A stretch of 26,679 nucleotides of DNA from an uncultured Alphaproteobacteria bacterium (GTDB lineage: Bacteria; Pseudomonadota; Alphaproteobacteria; CASFRQ01; SAAU01): the NCBI GenBank assembly GCA_949296785.1, contig CASFRQ010000127.1, positions 1-26,679 on the forward strand. The letters run 5' to 3'. Below the pieces are notes generated by a model. That model did no database searches, was not told where the DNA came from, and saw only the letters and a program-made list of their open reading frames with translations. The translations under genes and the position numbers were made by a program. Of the stretch, positions 14,388 to 23,110 are shown piece by piece (positions within the stretch are counted from its first letter, which is position 1; each line of letters starts with the position of its first letter).

Positions 14388-15434
14388 TTACAGAACCAGT
14401 CTAAAAACATTCTGAACAAAAAACAAGGCAATAAAACAGATAACCATCGCCATCAAAGGGGAAAACAACCATGCACCCATCACCTTAAAAACCGTTAAAA
14501 ACTTTAAGCCTCGGCCCCCCTTCGCCAAAGACACTCCCAAAATACCGCCGATAATTGCTTCCGAATTTGAGATAGGAGCCAAAGGGAACGCCGGTAAGTT
14601 CCATTCCAACAAGAAATTCCGCAAAGAAACGGAGGTAAACAAAAACAAAATCACCCCCTGGGATAAAACGACGACAAACGCCTCCAAAGAAGTCATTTTC
14701 AAAAGGTCTTCCCCCACTGTCTGAACCACCCTTTTGGAATAAGTCAATACCCCCACCGCCATCGCGGCCGCACCGACAAAAAACAGCTGTTCCTGTCCCG
14801 AAACACGGAACAAACCGTAAAAACTGAACCCTTTAAAAGGATTGGCTGACAAAAAAGTACCCATCACATTCGCGATATTGTTCGCCCCGACCATATACGC
14901 GGCAAAAATCCCCGCGGCAATCAGGCCGAATCGGGTATACGCATCCATATATACCAGCGGAATCGGTATTTTTTTTAACAAGACTTTAAACCCTTTTAAA
15001 AGCAAAAAAGCGCATAAACAAGTCAATACAGGACTTAAAATCCACGCCATAAAAATATTGCTCAACTCCATAACGGGCAAAGATAATCCTTTAAATAAGT
15101 TCCATCCGATAAAACTGCCGATAACCGCCTGCGTTGAAGAGACGGGGATGCCCGACCTTGTCATCGCAAAAAGTGTCAAAGCCACCGCCAAAGCCAAAGT
15201 CCACGCCCCGGCCAAGGTTGGCACATTTCCCAAATCAGAAATGGCCTGTGCCGCGCCGGAACCGCTGAAAACCGCCCCCAAAACAAAAAAAACCGCCGTC
15301 AAAACGGATGCCGTCCGATAAGATACCATTCTTGTCCCGATGGCGGTGCCATAAATGTTTCCCAATTGGTTGGCCCCCAAAGCCCAACCTAAAAACAAAC
15401 CGCTGGATAAATAAAAGAAAATGCTGACCGACAT
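14388..15434 (-). CDS. PiT-family inorganic phosphate transporter
   Basis: A 348-residue integral membrane protein of the PiT family (ion-coupled phosphate uptake), with about ten predicted membrane helices. The duplicated family signature is present: GANQLGN (20-26), a variant of GANDxAN, and GANNIANVMGTF in the second half. The paired IPVSSTQAVIGSFIGW and ISNSEAIIGGILGVSLAKGG segments also occur. The start at 15434 has AAGGAAA just before it. A DUF47/PhoU-like gene, the usual PiT partner, lies upstream on the same strand, but here the two are separated by about 360 bp instead of being adjacent. The Asp-to-Gln change in the first signature is notable, so substrate or coupling ion may differ. 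Confidence 0.9.
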   Translation of the reverse strand: MSVSIFFYLSSGLFLGWALGANQLGNIYGTAIGTRMVSYRTASVLTAVFFVLGAVFSGSGAAQAISDLGNVPTLAGAWTLALAVALTLFAMTRSGIPVSSTQAVIGSFIGWNLFKGLSLPVMELSNIFMAWILSPVLTCLCAFLLLKGFKVLLKKIPIPLVYMDAYTRFGLIAAGIFAAYMVGANNIANVMGTFLSANPFKGFSFYGLFRVSGQEQLFFVGAAAMAVGVLTYSKRVVQTVGEDLLKMTSLEAFVVVLSQGVILFLFTSVSLRNFLLEWNLPAFPLAPISNSEAIIGGILGVSLAKGGRGLKFLTVFKVMGAWLFSPLMAMVICFIALFFVQNVFRLVL

Positions 15435-15797
15435 TCAAATTTCCTTTTTCACCTTTTATTACTGCTTTTACTTCTTAATCCTTACGCTTTCCTTTTGTTC
15501 GGAAACCTCCGAATCCTTGGCACTTTCTCAACATCTGTAAAACCTCTTCCCCTCCGTAACACATTCTTCCATTCTTAAACGCTTCCGCTCTTTCCTTGCA
15601 TCCTTTAGGTGCCGCGCTCAACGGCAATTTAAGCTGCCGTCTATAAAGAAAGAATGGTTCAAAACATGTTTTTCCATATTATCCTCTGCGTAGGATATGG
15701 ATTGTTTTCCTACCATCCCCAGATATACCATCCAAACTGCACGACCATTGTCCGTCCGAAACAAATGAAGAGACTTTTTCAACACTTTCCGTTCCGC
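15435..15797 (-). other. Gap between DUF47 and PiT genes
   Basis: No clear gene. On the minus strand a stop-free stretch of 67 codons (15475-15678) reads in a protein-like way (...QLKLPLSAAPKGCKERAEAF...) but has no ATG, GTG or convincing ribosome binding site at its beginning. It may be a decayed gene or chance in purine-rich sequence. No strong terminator or promoter was found by eye. Confidence 0.3.
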
Positions 15798-16463
15798 CTA
15801 CACCAGCCTTTTCATCGTATAAATAACTAATTCGTCGGCGATGTCTTCCGCCGCATCGGACAAAAATTCAATGGAAGAAATATACGCCCGGCTTTGCAAT
15901 TTGACTGCCAAATCAACCTCGGATTCAAAAAGTTTTTTCTTTAAGGCAAAAGCGATTTTATCTACCTGTTTTTCATAAAAAGAAACTTTATGAACCGTAT
16001 TTTCCACCGCCTGCATATTGGAAAAGAAGCTGCGCGCCGAAATAATCAGCATTTCAACCGCTTTGACATTCAAAGAAATAAATTCTTTCAACTCCTCTCT
16101 ATCCACTCCCTCCAAAGAAGGATGTTCCACAAAAACATTGCCTAAGATGGACTCGTATTTGTTAATCAGTTTGTCCGTATTTTCCAACAATCTGACAATA
16201 TCCGACCGGGATTCGGGCAAAAGCGTATAACGGTATAAACTTGCCTCAATCGTCTGGCGCAAAGAATCATTCCTTTGTTCCATTTTGCGCAAGCCGGACA
16301 AAAACTCCTCAAATTCCGGCATCCTTTTTTCAAAAAAGAAGCTTTTCATCCCCTGTTCAAAAAGGAGGCCCGCCTCCGAAACATTATTGAAAAACTCAGT
16401 AATCCGCAGATTGATCTCACTGGCTTTTTTAAAAAGAGTGATGTCTTTAAATGAATTAAACAT
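15798..16463 (-). CDS. DUF47/PhoU-like phosphate transport accessory protein
   Basis: A 221-residue all-helical soluble protein of the DUF47 (PhoU-like) family, which usually accompanies PiT permeases and is thought to regulate them. Features seen are the N-terminal FF..F segment (ITEFFNNVSEAGLLFEQGMK), the central EQRNDSLRQTIEASLYRYTLLPESRSDIVRLLE with the typical L-P-x-x-R-x-D-I, and the C-terminal YISSIEFLSDAAEDIADELV, which carries the acidic cluster expected to bind metal. AAGGAAATTAAGGA precedes the start. It follows prfB after 57 bp and precedes the PiT gene. Confidence 0.88.
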   Translation of the reverse strand: MFNSFKDITLFKKASEINLRITEFFNNVSEAGLLFEQGMKSFFFEKRMPEFEEFLSGLRKMEQRNDSLRQTIEASLYRYTLLPESRSDIVRLLENTDKLINKYESILGNVFVEHPSLEGVDREELKEFISLNVKAVEMLIISARSFFSNMQAVENTVHKVSFYEKQVDKIAFALKKKLFESEVDLAVKLQSRAYISSIEFLSDAAEDIADELVIYTMKRLV

Positions 16464-16520
16464 TCCTTAATTTCCTTTTTTTTCAAAACCGACCCGTTTT
16501 GCCGAAAAGGCAAAAACAGT

Positions 16521-17634
16521 CTAAGCCGATTCGCCCCCTTCAATCCTAAGAGCCAAAGCAGCCTGCAAAAACCTATCAATTTCCCCGTCCAAAACGCCCT
16601 GCGTATCGGAAGTTTCCGCCTGCGTTCTCAAATCCTTCACCATTTGATACGGCTGCAAGACATACGAGCGTATCTGATAACCCCAGCCGATCTCGTTTTT
16701 GGCGTCCTCCTGCTGTTGCAGCTTCTCCTCCCGCATCCTCAGTTCCCGTTCATACAATCTGGCACGCAGCATTTCCCAGGCGGCCGCCCTGTTTTGAAAC
16801 TGAGACCTCTGGTTTTGGCACTGGACGACAATCCCCGTCGGCAGATGGGTAATTCTGACGGCACTGTCCGTCTTGTTAATATGTTGTCCGCCGGCGCCGG
16901 AAGAACGATAAGTATCTATGCGGCAATCCTCTTCTTTTATCTCCACATGAATCGTGTCGTCCACCACCGGATACACCCATACGGAGGCGAAAGAAGTATG
17001 CCGTCTGGCGTTTGCGTCAAAAGGGGAAATCCGAACCAGACGATGCACGCCGCTTTCCGTTTTCAACCAACCGTAAGCGTTATGCCCTTTTATTTTCAAA
17101 GTCGCCGATTTAATTCCGGCTTCCTCGCCTTCGGAACGCTCAACCAGCTCGGCGTTAAATCCGCGACGGGCGGCAAAACGCGTATACATTCTCAAAAGCA
17201 TCTCCGCCCAATCCTGAGCTTCCGTCCCGCCGGCACCCGGATGAATTTCCAAGAAACAATCGTTTTTATCCGCCTCTCCGGATAACAGACTTTCCAACTT
17301 TTGCCGTTCCGCTTCCTGCAAAAATTTGTCCAAAGAAGCTTCCGCTTCCCTCATGATTTCTTCATCGCCTTCCGCCTCGGCCAGTTCAAAAAGCTCCAAA
17401 GCCTCTTTTTCTCCTTTTTCCAAAGAAAGACAGCTTTCCACCGCCTCCTGCAAATGTGTTTTTTCACTTAAGAGCGCCTGCGCCTGCTCCGGCTTGTCCC
17501 ATAAATCGGGAGCGGAAGTTAAAGCTTCCAACTCCTCCAACCTTCTGACAGCATTGTCAAAGTCAAAGATGCCTCCTCAGCAGCGCCAGAGTCTGCTCTA
17601 TTTGAGAAACCTTGTTTTCCACTTCAGCTTTCAA
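16521..17634 (-). CDS. prfB: Peptide chain release factor 2 (programmed frameshift)
   Basis: RF2 recognises UAA and UGA and releases the finished peptide. The gene is read in two parts: 23 codons from TTG at 17634 to CTT, an in-frame TGA at 17565-17563, then a +1 shift and 347 codons to 16521. The total of 370 residues is close to the usual 365. The SPF tripeptide that reads the stop codon (RISPFDANARRHT, about residue 202) and the catalytic GGQ (SSGAGGQHINKTDSAVR, about 248) are both intact. The TTG start overlaps the mrcA stop (TTGA), and the SD GGAGGG lies inside the end of mrcA. The frameshift makes RF2 control its own level. Confidence 0.96.
17562..17577 (-). promoter_or_regulatory. prfB programmed +1 frameshift signal
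   Basis: The minus strand reads AGGAGG-CAT-CTTTGAC. An internal Shine-Dalgarno-like AGGAGG (17577-17572) lies three bases before the slippery CTT-T, followed by the TGA stop and C, the poor termination context. Spacing matches the classic AGGGGG-TAT-CTTTGAC element. When RF2 is scarce, the ribosome slips +1 and makes full-length RF2. Confidence 0.93.
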
Positions 17635-20600
17635 TACAACCCTCCCACGGCGGGAATATCCGCCTCTGTTTCATTTTTTAATTTAATATCGCTTCCTATG
17701 ACGGACGAAGGAGAAGATAAATCCGTTTCCGCACGAAAAGCTTCCACAATCACATTTTTTTCTCCCGGTTTGGCCGGCAATCCTGTTTTATGGTTGACCC
17801 GGACCAACTTCACCCCTTCCGGCACGCGGAAAGGAATAGACGGTTTATCCGCCAGCGCTTTTTTCATAAACTCGGCAAAAATCGGCCCGGCCACCGCCCC
17901 GCCCGTTTGCCCCGCACCCAAACTTTGAGGGATATCGTACCCGACCATAACGCCGACCACCAAGTCCGGAGAAAATCCAATAAACCAAGCATCTTTATAA
18001 TCGGAACTGGAACCTGATTTCCCGGCCAGTTGTTTGCCGACGGAACGCGCCACGCGCCCGGTTCCTCTTTCCACGACACCGGTTAAAATATTCACCATCT
18101 GGTAAGCGGTAACCGGATCTTCCACTTGGATGGAATGGTCTTCCACAATCGGCAAGATAGCGGAAGAGACTTCTATTTTTTCTGTTTTTTCCGCATCATC
18201 TGACCCGTTTTCGGCTATTTCCGGCTCCATAACGCCATCCGCCACTCCAACAGTTTCCAAAACCGTCTCCGATTGAACAGATGAAGATTTCTCCGAATCG
18301 GCAGAAACATTTTCGGCCAAACCCGATTCGGACGCCGTTTTCCAAACCTCTCCCGACTTTTCTTTTACGCCGGACGGCATAATGCTTTCATCCCGGCACC
18401 CTTCGCAAGTCCTTTTATCTTGCTTATAAATCGTTTTGCCGGTTCTGTCTTGAATCCTGTCAATCAAGCTTGGCGTGATTTCCTTGCCGCCATTGACAAT
18501 CATGCCGTAAGCCGCCGTCATCTGCATCAATGTCGTTTCCGTCGTTCCCAAAGCGGAAGACAGTCCCAGGTACATATTATCCGCAATACCGAACTTCTTC
18601 ACATAAGCGGCCACCTTTTCCATTCCGACCGCCTGCGCCAAACGAACGGTCATCAGATTTCTGGACTGTTCCAAACCAACCCTCAAAGTGGACGGGCCGT
18701 AGAAAATCTTGCTGTAATTCCTTGGCCGCCATTTCGGCATGCCGGGGCCTTGATCCACCACCAACGGCGCGTCCAAAATCAAACTGGACGGCGTATAGCC
18801 GGAATCCAAAGCGCTCATGTAAATAAACGGCTTTAAAGAAGAGCCGGGCTGCCTTAACGCCTGCACCGCCCTGTTAAACTGGCTCTTTTTATAAGAAAAT
18901 CCCCCGACCATCGCCAACACACGCCCTGTATGAGGATCCAAAGCCACCAAAGCGCCGTCCACTTCCGGTAATTGTTCCAAAACATACCTTTCGTGAATTT
19001 GGTCATTTTCATTTTCCGGACGAACGTAAACAACATCGCCGGACGTGAGAACTTCCTTGGCGGACTTGATTTCTTTCGGGACCAGCTTCCCTTTTTCATT
19101 CCGATGCCGCGCCCATTTCAAACCGGACAAAGGAATTTGAGGAACCTCTCCGCCTTCTTTATCCGAAACGGCGTCTTCCCCCTCTTCGGATGAAATTTCA
19201 TTGACGCCCTCCGCTTCGTCCGAAGATTCTTTATCCTCTTTTCCGGATGTGTTTTTCACACCTTGAGCCGATGTTCCCTCCGCAATATTGTCCAACAGAA
19301 TAAACGCCCCTTCTTTTTCAACTTTCGTCACCAAAGCGATCTGCCACCCCTCAGGCGCCCAAACGGGGACGGTCACGCTTTTTAAGGCAAAAAGCCTCAA
19401 TTCTTCTTCAGTCATGTTTTGCAATCGGGCAACGGCATCGGCCATCTCTTTTTCCAAACTTGCCTGTTCCTCCTGCGTTAAAAGAGGTTCGGCCACAACG
19501 GCATCTTCAGAATTCTTCCCCGTCAGAGAAACATCCGAAAGCAAGTTTTCCGACGCGGCGGAGGACTGTTCTCCCTGCCGGCGGCGCGCTTTTGCCTGAT
19601 ACGCGGCTTTTATTTTTTTCGTTTCCGCCTCAATCAACGCCGAACGCAGCTTTTTCAAATCAAAATGAGCCAAAGGCCCTCGGTACCCCTGCTTTTTGTC
19701 ATATGCCAAAATCCCGTTTTGAAAAGTTTCAACGGCAATATCCTGCATAGTCGGATCCAAAGAAGTCCTGATAGCCAGCCCTTTGTTATACAAAGCGTCA
19801 TTCCCGTAAACATCAGACACCATGCGGCGAACTTCCTCCGCGAAATAATCGGCGTTTTGGATAACTTCCTCCGCCGGACGAGCCTTCATTTCAAGAGGTT
19901 CCGCCTGTGCCTGCAACATCTCTTCCTTCGTAATGTAACCATCGTCATACATCCGGCTCAGCACCCAGTTGCGGCGAATCACGGCCGCCTCGTGTTTTTT
20001 TACGGGATGATAATTATTTGGCCCCTTCGGCAAAGCCGCCAAAAATGCCATTTGCGCCAAAGAAAGCTCATTTAAAGACTTGTCAAAATAATTCAAAGCC
20101 GCCGACGCCACCCCATAGGAATTGACGCCCAGATAAATTTCGTTCAGGTAAAGCTCCAGAATATGTTCTTTTTCAAAAGCTTTTTCCATGCGCAGGGCGA
20201 TAATTGCCTCCTTGATTTTTCTGTCCAAAGACCTTTCGTTCGTCAAAAGAAAGTTTTTTGCCACCTGCTGCGTAATGGTGGAGGCTCCCTCCACCCGTCT
20301 GCCTTTGGTTTTAATCAAAGTCAGCACCGCCCGCGCAATCCCGATGGGGTCAATTCCCATATGGGTATAAAAACGCTTATCCTCCGCTGAAATAAAAGCC
20401 TGTTTCAGACGGGTCGGAATGGAATCGGCGGGAATGAAAATCCTTTTTTCCTCCGCATATTCAGCCAACACCTTTCCGTCGTAGGCGTACAGGCGCGTCG
20501 TGACATCCGGTTCATAAGTCGCCAGTTGTCTGTAATCCGGTAAATCTTTCCCGTAATGGATAACGACGGCCGTCCCGATTCCGAATGCGATCAGGCAACA

Positions 20601-20639
20601 AAAAAAGAAAATACTGAACAAAGTAGAAATAATACGCAT
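17631..20639 (-). CDS. mrcA: Penicillin-binding protein 1A with acidic inserts
   Basis: A bifunctional peptidoglycan synthase of class A in the inner membrane. One N-terminal anchor (about 3-28) is followed by the glycosyltransferase domain with catalytic E86 in SAEDKRFYTHMGIDP, EGASTITQQVAKN and LELYLNEIYLG. The transpeptidase domain has the active Ser in GSSLKPF (about 597-602), SRN as the SxN motif, and KSG (about 872) in place of KTG. At 1002 residues it is about 150-200 longer than most PBP1A proteins. The extra length lies in three Ser/Glu/Asp-rich inserts at about 346-400, 450-505 and 745-840. SD AAGGAAG precedes the start. It overlaps prfB by 4 bp and is divergent from pepA. Confidence 0.95.
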   Translation of the reverse strand: MRIISTLFSIFFFCCLIAFGIGTAVVIHYGKDLPDYRQLATYEPDVTTRLYAYDGKVLAEYAEEKRIFIPADSIPTRLKQAFISAEDKRFYTHMGIDPIGIARAVLTLIKTKGRRVEGASTITQQVAKNFLLTNERSLDRKIKEAIIALRMEKAFEKEHILELYLNEIYLGVNSYGVASAALNYFDKSLNELSLAQMAFLAALPKGPNNYHPVKKHEAAVIRRNWVLSRMYDDGYITKEEMLQAQAEPLEMKARPAEEVIQNADYFAEEVRRMVSDVYGNDALYNKGLAIRTSLDPTMQDIAVETFQNGILAYDKKQGYRGPLAHFDLKKLRSALIEAETKKIKAAYQAKARRRQGEQSSAASENLLSDVSLTGKNSEDAVVAEPLLTQEEQASLEKEMADAVARLQNMTEEELRLFALKSVTVPVWAPEGWQIALVTKVEKEGAFILLDNIAEGTSAQGVKNTSGKEDKESSDEAEGVNEISSEEGEDAVSDKEGGEVPQIPLSGLKWARHRNEKGKLVPKEIKSAKEVLTSGDVVYVRPENENDQIHERYVLEQLPEVDGALVALDPHTGRVLAMVGGFSYKKSQFNRAVQALRQPGSSLKPFIYMSALDSGYTPSSLILDAPLVVDQGPGMPKWRPRNYSKIFYGPSTLRVGLEQSRNLMTVRLAQAVGMEKVAAYVKKFGIADNMYLGLSSALGTTETTLMQMTAAYGMIVNGGKEITPSLIDRIQDRTGKTIYKQDKRTCEGCRDESIMPSGVKEKSGEVWKTASESGLAENVSADSEKSSSVQSETVLETVGVADGVMEPEIAENGSDDAEKTEKIEVSSAILPIVEDHSIQVEDPVTAYQMVNILTGVVERGTGRVARSVGKQLAGKSGSSSDYKDAWFIGFSPDLVVGVMVGYDIPQSLGAGQTGGAVAGPIFAEFMKKALADKPSIPFRVPEGVKLVRVNHKTGLPAKPGEKNVIVEAFRAETDLSSPSSVIGSDIKLKNETEADIPAVGGLY

Positions 20640-20662
20640 GAAACTTCCTTTAATTTTTCCCT

Positions 20663-20691
20663 AAAATACCTTTTTTTTGCAAAAGATGCAA
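20663..20691 (-). promoter_or_regulatory. Promoter of mrcA
   Basis: On the minus strand TTGCAT (20691-20686) is followed after 17 bp by TATTTT (20668-20663), about 25 bp upstream of the mrcA start codon. The match is moderate, and it would give a very short leader. Confidence 0.4.
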
Positions 20692-20786
20692 TCCTTTGTT
20701 GACCCCAAAATACCCCTTTTACCCTCTTTTTCCCCCTTCTTGCGATAAAAAAGCGAAATATTTCCCTTTTTCAGGTTGCATTTTGC

Positions 20787-20816
20787 TTGTCTTAAAACCT
20801 AAATTCATTCTATGAT
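20787..20816 (+). promoter_or_regulatory. Promoter of pepA operon
   Basis: TTGTCT (20787-20792) is followed after 18 bp by TATGAT (20811-20816), about 34 bp upstream of the pepA start. Confidence 0.5.
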
Positions 20817-20849
20817 GGAAAACAGTAAAAATATAAAACGGAGAGAGAA

Positions 20850-22376
20850 ATGCAAATTACTTTTAAGCAAGCCCGATTGCCCGCCAAAGGGCTGTTACTC
20901 GTGCCTTTTTTTGAAAACGGCAGTTTTCTGCCGAATAAAAGGATAAATGAAAATGAAGGGGACTTTTTCGCCAACGCTTTAAAAGCGGCCGATTTCAAAA
21001 AAACAAAAGAGGATTTTCTCCCTTTGGGCTTTTTGCCTTTTCGACCGAATGTGAGAGCCGTCGCCGTCCGATTCGGGGAAATAAAGGATATAAACGCCGC
21101 TTTGCTGCAGGTTTTGGGAGGAAAAATCGCTCATTTTTTAATGCGGGAAAAAACGCCTAAAGCAGCCCTTTTCATGGGTATGCTGCCGAAAGAAACCCGT
21201 GTGCCGGCTGACGAGGCCGCTTGTCAGGTTGCATTCGGCGCCGCCTTAGGCGCTTACCGGTTTGACAAGTACAAAACGGAAGAAAACGAAAGCGATGAAA
21301 AAATCAGTTTTGATATTCTGACACCGATGGCGGCGGAAGCAAAAGAGCTGTTTGTTGAATTTCAAAACCTGTTGCATGGTATTTACACTGCTCGGGATTT
21401 GGTGTCTGAACCGGCCAATGCCCTTTCTCCGGAAATTTTTGCACAAAAATTACGTTCCCTTTCCGTTGAAAATTTAAAAGTCACCGTTCTGGATGAAAAG
21501 CAAATTGCCGAAAAAGGCATGAATCTTATTACTGCTGTCGGGCAAGGTGCCAAAAACCCGCCTCGGCTGGCCATTCTTGAATACAACGGCTTACCGGACG
21601 GGCAAACACAAGAACCGCTTTTGTTCGTCGGCAAAGGCGTTTGTTTTGACTCGGGCGGCATCAGCCTGAAACCTTCCCTTCACATGGGGGACATGAAGTA
21701 TGACATGGCCGGCGCCGCAGCCGTTACCGGCGCCTTGATTGCCCTAAGTCTAAACAAAGAACCGGTCCATGTCGTCGGCATCATGCCTTTGGTTGAAAAC
21801 ATGCCCTCCGGGTCGGCCGTCCATCCCGGCGATGTGATTAAGAGCTTGTCGGGTCTGACAGTGGAAGTAGACAATACCGATGCCGAAGGGCGCCTTATTT
21901 TGGCGGACGCCCTCTGGTACGGACAAGAAACTTTTTCGCCGGAAGCCGTCGTGGATTTAGCCACTTTGACAGGGGCGATGAAATACGCTTTAGGTGGGGA
22001 ATACGCCGGCGTTTTTTCAAACAATGACAGGCTTCAAAAAGAGCTGATTGCCGCGGGACAACACACTACGCATGACCGCCTGTGGCCGTTTCCGATGGAC
22101 AAAGCCTATGAAAAACTGATTGTTTCGGATATCGCGGACATTCGCAACACGGGGATTAAGCCGGAAGCGGGTTCCATCACCGCCGCCTTATTCCTGCAGA
22201 AATTCATTCAAAAAGGGGTAAAATGGGCGCATTTGGACATCGCGGGCACCGCCTGGTCAACTGAAAGCATGCCCGTCTGCCCGAAAGGAGCGACCGGTTT
22301 CGGCGTACAGCTGCTGACCGTCTTTGCCTTGGAGCATAAGCCAAGCGGAAAACCGGGGCGGAGGCGCCGGCAATGA
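20850..22376 (+). CDS. pepA: Leucyl aminopeptidase (M17)
   Basis: A cytosolic metallopeptidase that removes N-terminal residues, working as a hexamer with two divalent metal ions. The 508-residue product has the M17 catalytic block: FVGKGVCFDSGGISLKP (about 259-275) with the metal-binding Lys and Asp, MGDMKYDMAGAAAV, the signature NTDAEGRLILADAL (about 342-355), and the C-terminal WAHLDIAGTAW. The N-terminal domain (about 1-150) is less conserved, as expected. SD GGAGAG precedes the start. The last four bases (ATGA) overlap the start of dtd, so both are translated together. Some M17 enzymes also bind DNA, but nothing here shows that. Confidence 0.95.
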   Translation: MQITFKQARLPAKGLLLVPFFENGSFLPNKRINENEGDFFANALKAADFKKTKEDFLPLGFLPFRPNVRAVAVRFGEIKDINAALLQVLGGKIAHFLMREKTPKAALFMGMLPKETRVPADEAACQVAFGAALGAYRFDKYKTEENESDEKISFDILTPMAAEAKELFVEFQNLLHGIYTARDLVSEPANALSPEIFAQKLRSLSVENLKVTVLDEKQIAEKGMNLITAVGQGAKNPPRLAILEYNGLPDGQTQEPLLFVGKGVCFDSGGISLKPSLHMGDMKYDMAGAAAVTGALIALSLNKEPVHVVGIMPLVENMPSGSAVHPGDVIKSLSGLTVEVDNTDAEGRLILADALWYGQETFSPEAVVDLATLTGAMKYALGGEYAGVFSNNDRLQKELIAAGQHTTHDRLWPFPMDKAYEKLIVSDIADIRNTGIKPEAGSITAALFLQKFIQKGVKWAHLDIAGTAWSTESMPVCPKGATGFGVQLLTVFALEHKPSGKPGRRRRQ

Positions 22377-22822
22377 GGGCGTTGGTACAACGCGTCTTAA
22401 ACGCCTCCGTTTCATCGGAAGGGAAACAGACGGGCCAGATACAAAAAGGATTATGCGTTTTTCTGGGCGTCTGTCCCGAAGACGGGGAAAAGGACGCGTC
22501 ATGGCTGGCCTCAAAATTGGCCCGCCTACGGATTTTTGAAGATGAGAACGGCAAAATGAACCTGTCTGTCCAGGATATTGGAGGGGAAGTTTTGGTCGTA
22601 TCGCAGTTTACCTTGTATGCCGACTGTGCCAAAGGGTGCCGGCCGTCCTTCATCGGCGCCGGCGACCCGGAACGGGCGAAAGAGCTATATCTTCTCTTTG
22701 TCAATGATATGAAAGCGACTGGCGTTCCCGTTCAAACAGGCGTGTTTCAAACGGAAATGAAAGTTTCCCTCGTCAATGACGGGCCCGCCACCTTTATGAT
22801 TGAAAGTCCGAAAGTAAAATGA
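22373..22822 (+). CDS. dtd: D-aminoacyl-tRNA deacylase
   Basis: Removes D-amino acids (and glycine mischarged on tRNA-Ala) from tRNA in the cytosol. The 149-residue product begins MRALVQRVLNASV as the family does. It has the signature VVSQFTLYADCAKGCRPSF (about 80-98) and the Gly-Pro segment NDGPATFMIES near the end, where NxGPVTF is usual. Length is standard. It overlaps pepA by 4 bp. Confidence 0.95.
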   Translation: MRALVQRVLNASVSSEGKQTGQIQKGLCVFLGVCPEDGEKDASWLASKLARLRIFEDENGKMNLSVQDIGGEVLVVSQFTLYADCAKGCRPSFIGAGDPERAKELYLLFVNDMKATGVPVQTGVFQTEMKVSLVNDGPATFMIESPKVK

Positions 22823-22869
22823 TATAACATCAGTACAATGAAAAACTAACCCCATCGGCAGGTGATATT

Positions 22870-23025
22870 TTGGCTCAACAGCAAAAATCCAAAGCTCAGC
22901 AGAAATTTGAAAAAGAGGCGGCTCTTTTGAAGCAAAACCTTCTGCGCCGCAAACGGCAGCAGGAGAAAATGCGTATAAAAGAAAACCATAACGAAAACCG
23001 CCTCAGAAATGAAACCGAAGCTTAA
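22870..23025 (+). CDS. Small basic coiled-coil protein, 51 residues
   Basis: A short gene with a TTG start (AGGTGAT upstream) between dtd and murA. The product begins MAQQQKSKAQQKFEKEAALL and continues KQNLLRRKRQQEK..., a single charged amphipathic helix with no membrane segment. The codons use the same pattern as its neighbours, and the frame is clean. Short Lys/Arg-rich proteins of this F-E-x-E-A-x-x-L-x-x-N-L-x-R-R-K type sit near dtd or murA in other Alphaproteobacteria, as I recall. Their role is unknown. Confidence 0.7.
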   Translation: MAQQQKSKAQQKFEKEAALLKQNLLRRKRQQEKMRIKENHNENRLRNETEA

Positions 23026-23027
23026 AA

Positions 23028-23059
23028 GCGGACTTAAAACCGGTTTTAAAAGTTTCCGC
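23028..23059 (+). promoter_or_regulatory. Hairpin upstream of murA
   Basis: TTAAAACCGGTTTTAA (23034-23049) is a perfect 16-bp palindrome, flanked by GCGGA (23028-23032) and TCCGC (23055-23059), which also pair. No T-run follows, so it is not a plain terminator. It could be an operator, a processing site or an mRNA stabiliser. Confidence 0.35.
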
Positions 23060-23110
23060 CGAACCTGGAGAAGGAACCTTTTCACCCCAAAACAATCAAA
23101 GAGGTCTAAA

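Noticed and set aside
16644..17285. 213-codon plus-strand frame inside prfB
   Set aside because: It is the antisense shadow of prfB, whose SPF and GGQ motifs are intact.
23009..23110. 34-codon N-terminal extension of murA
   Set aside because: The family starts at MDKIQ, and the ATG at 23111 has AGAGG at good spacing; the extension overlaps the 51-residue gene and a hairpin.
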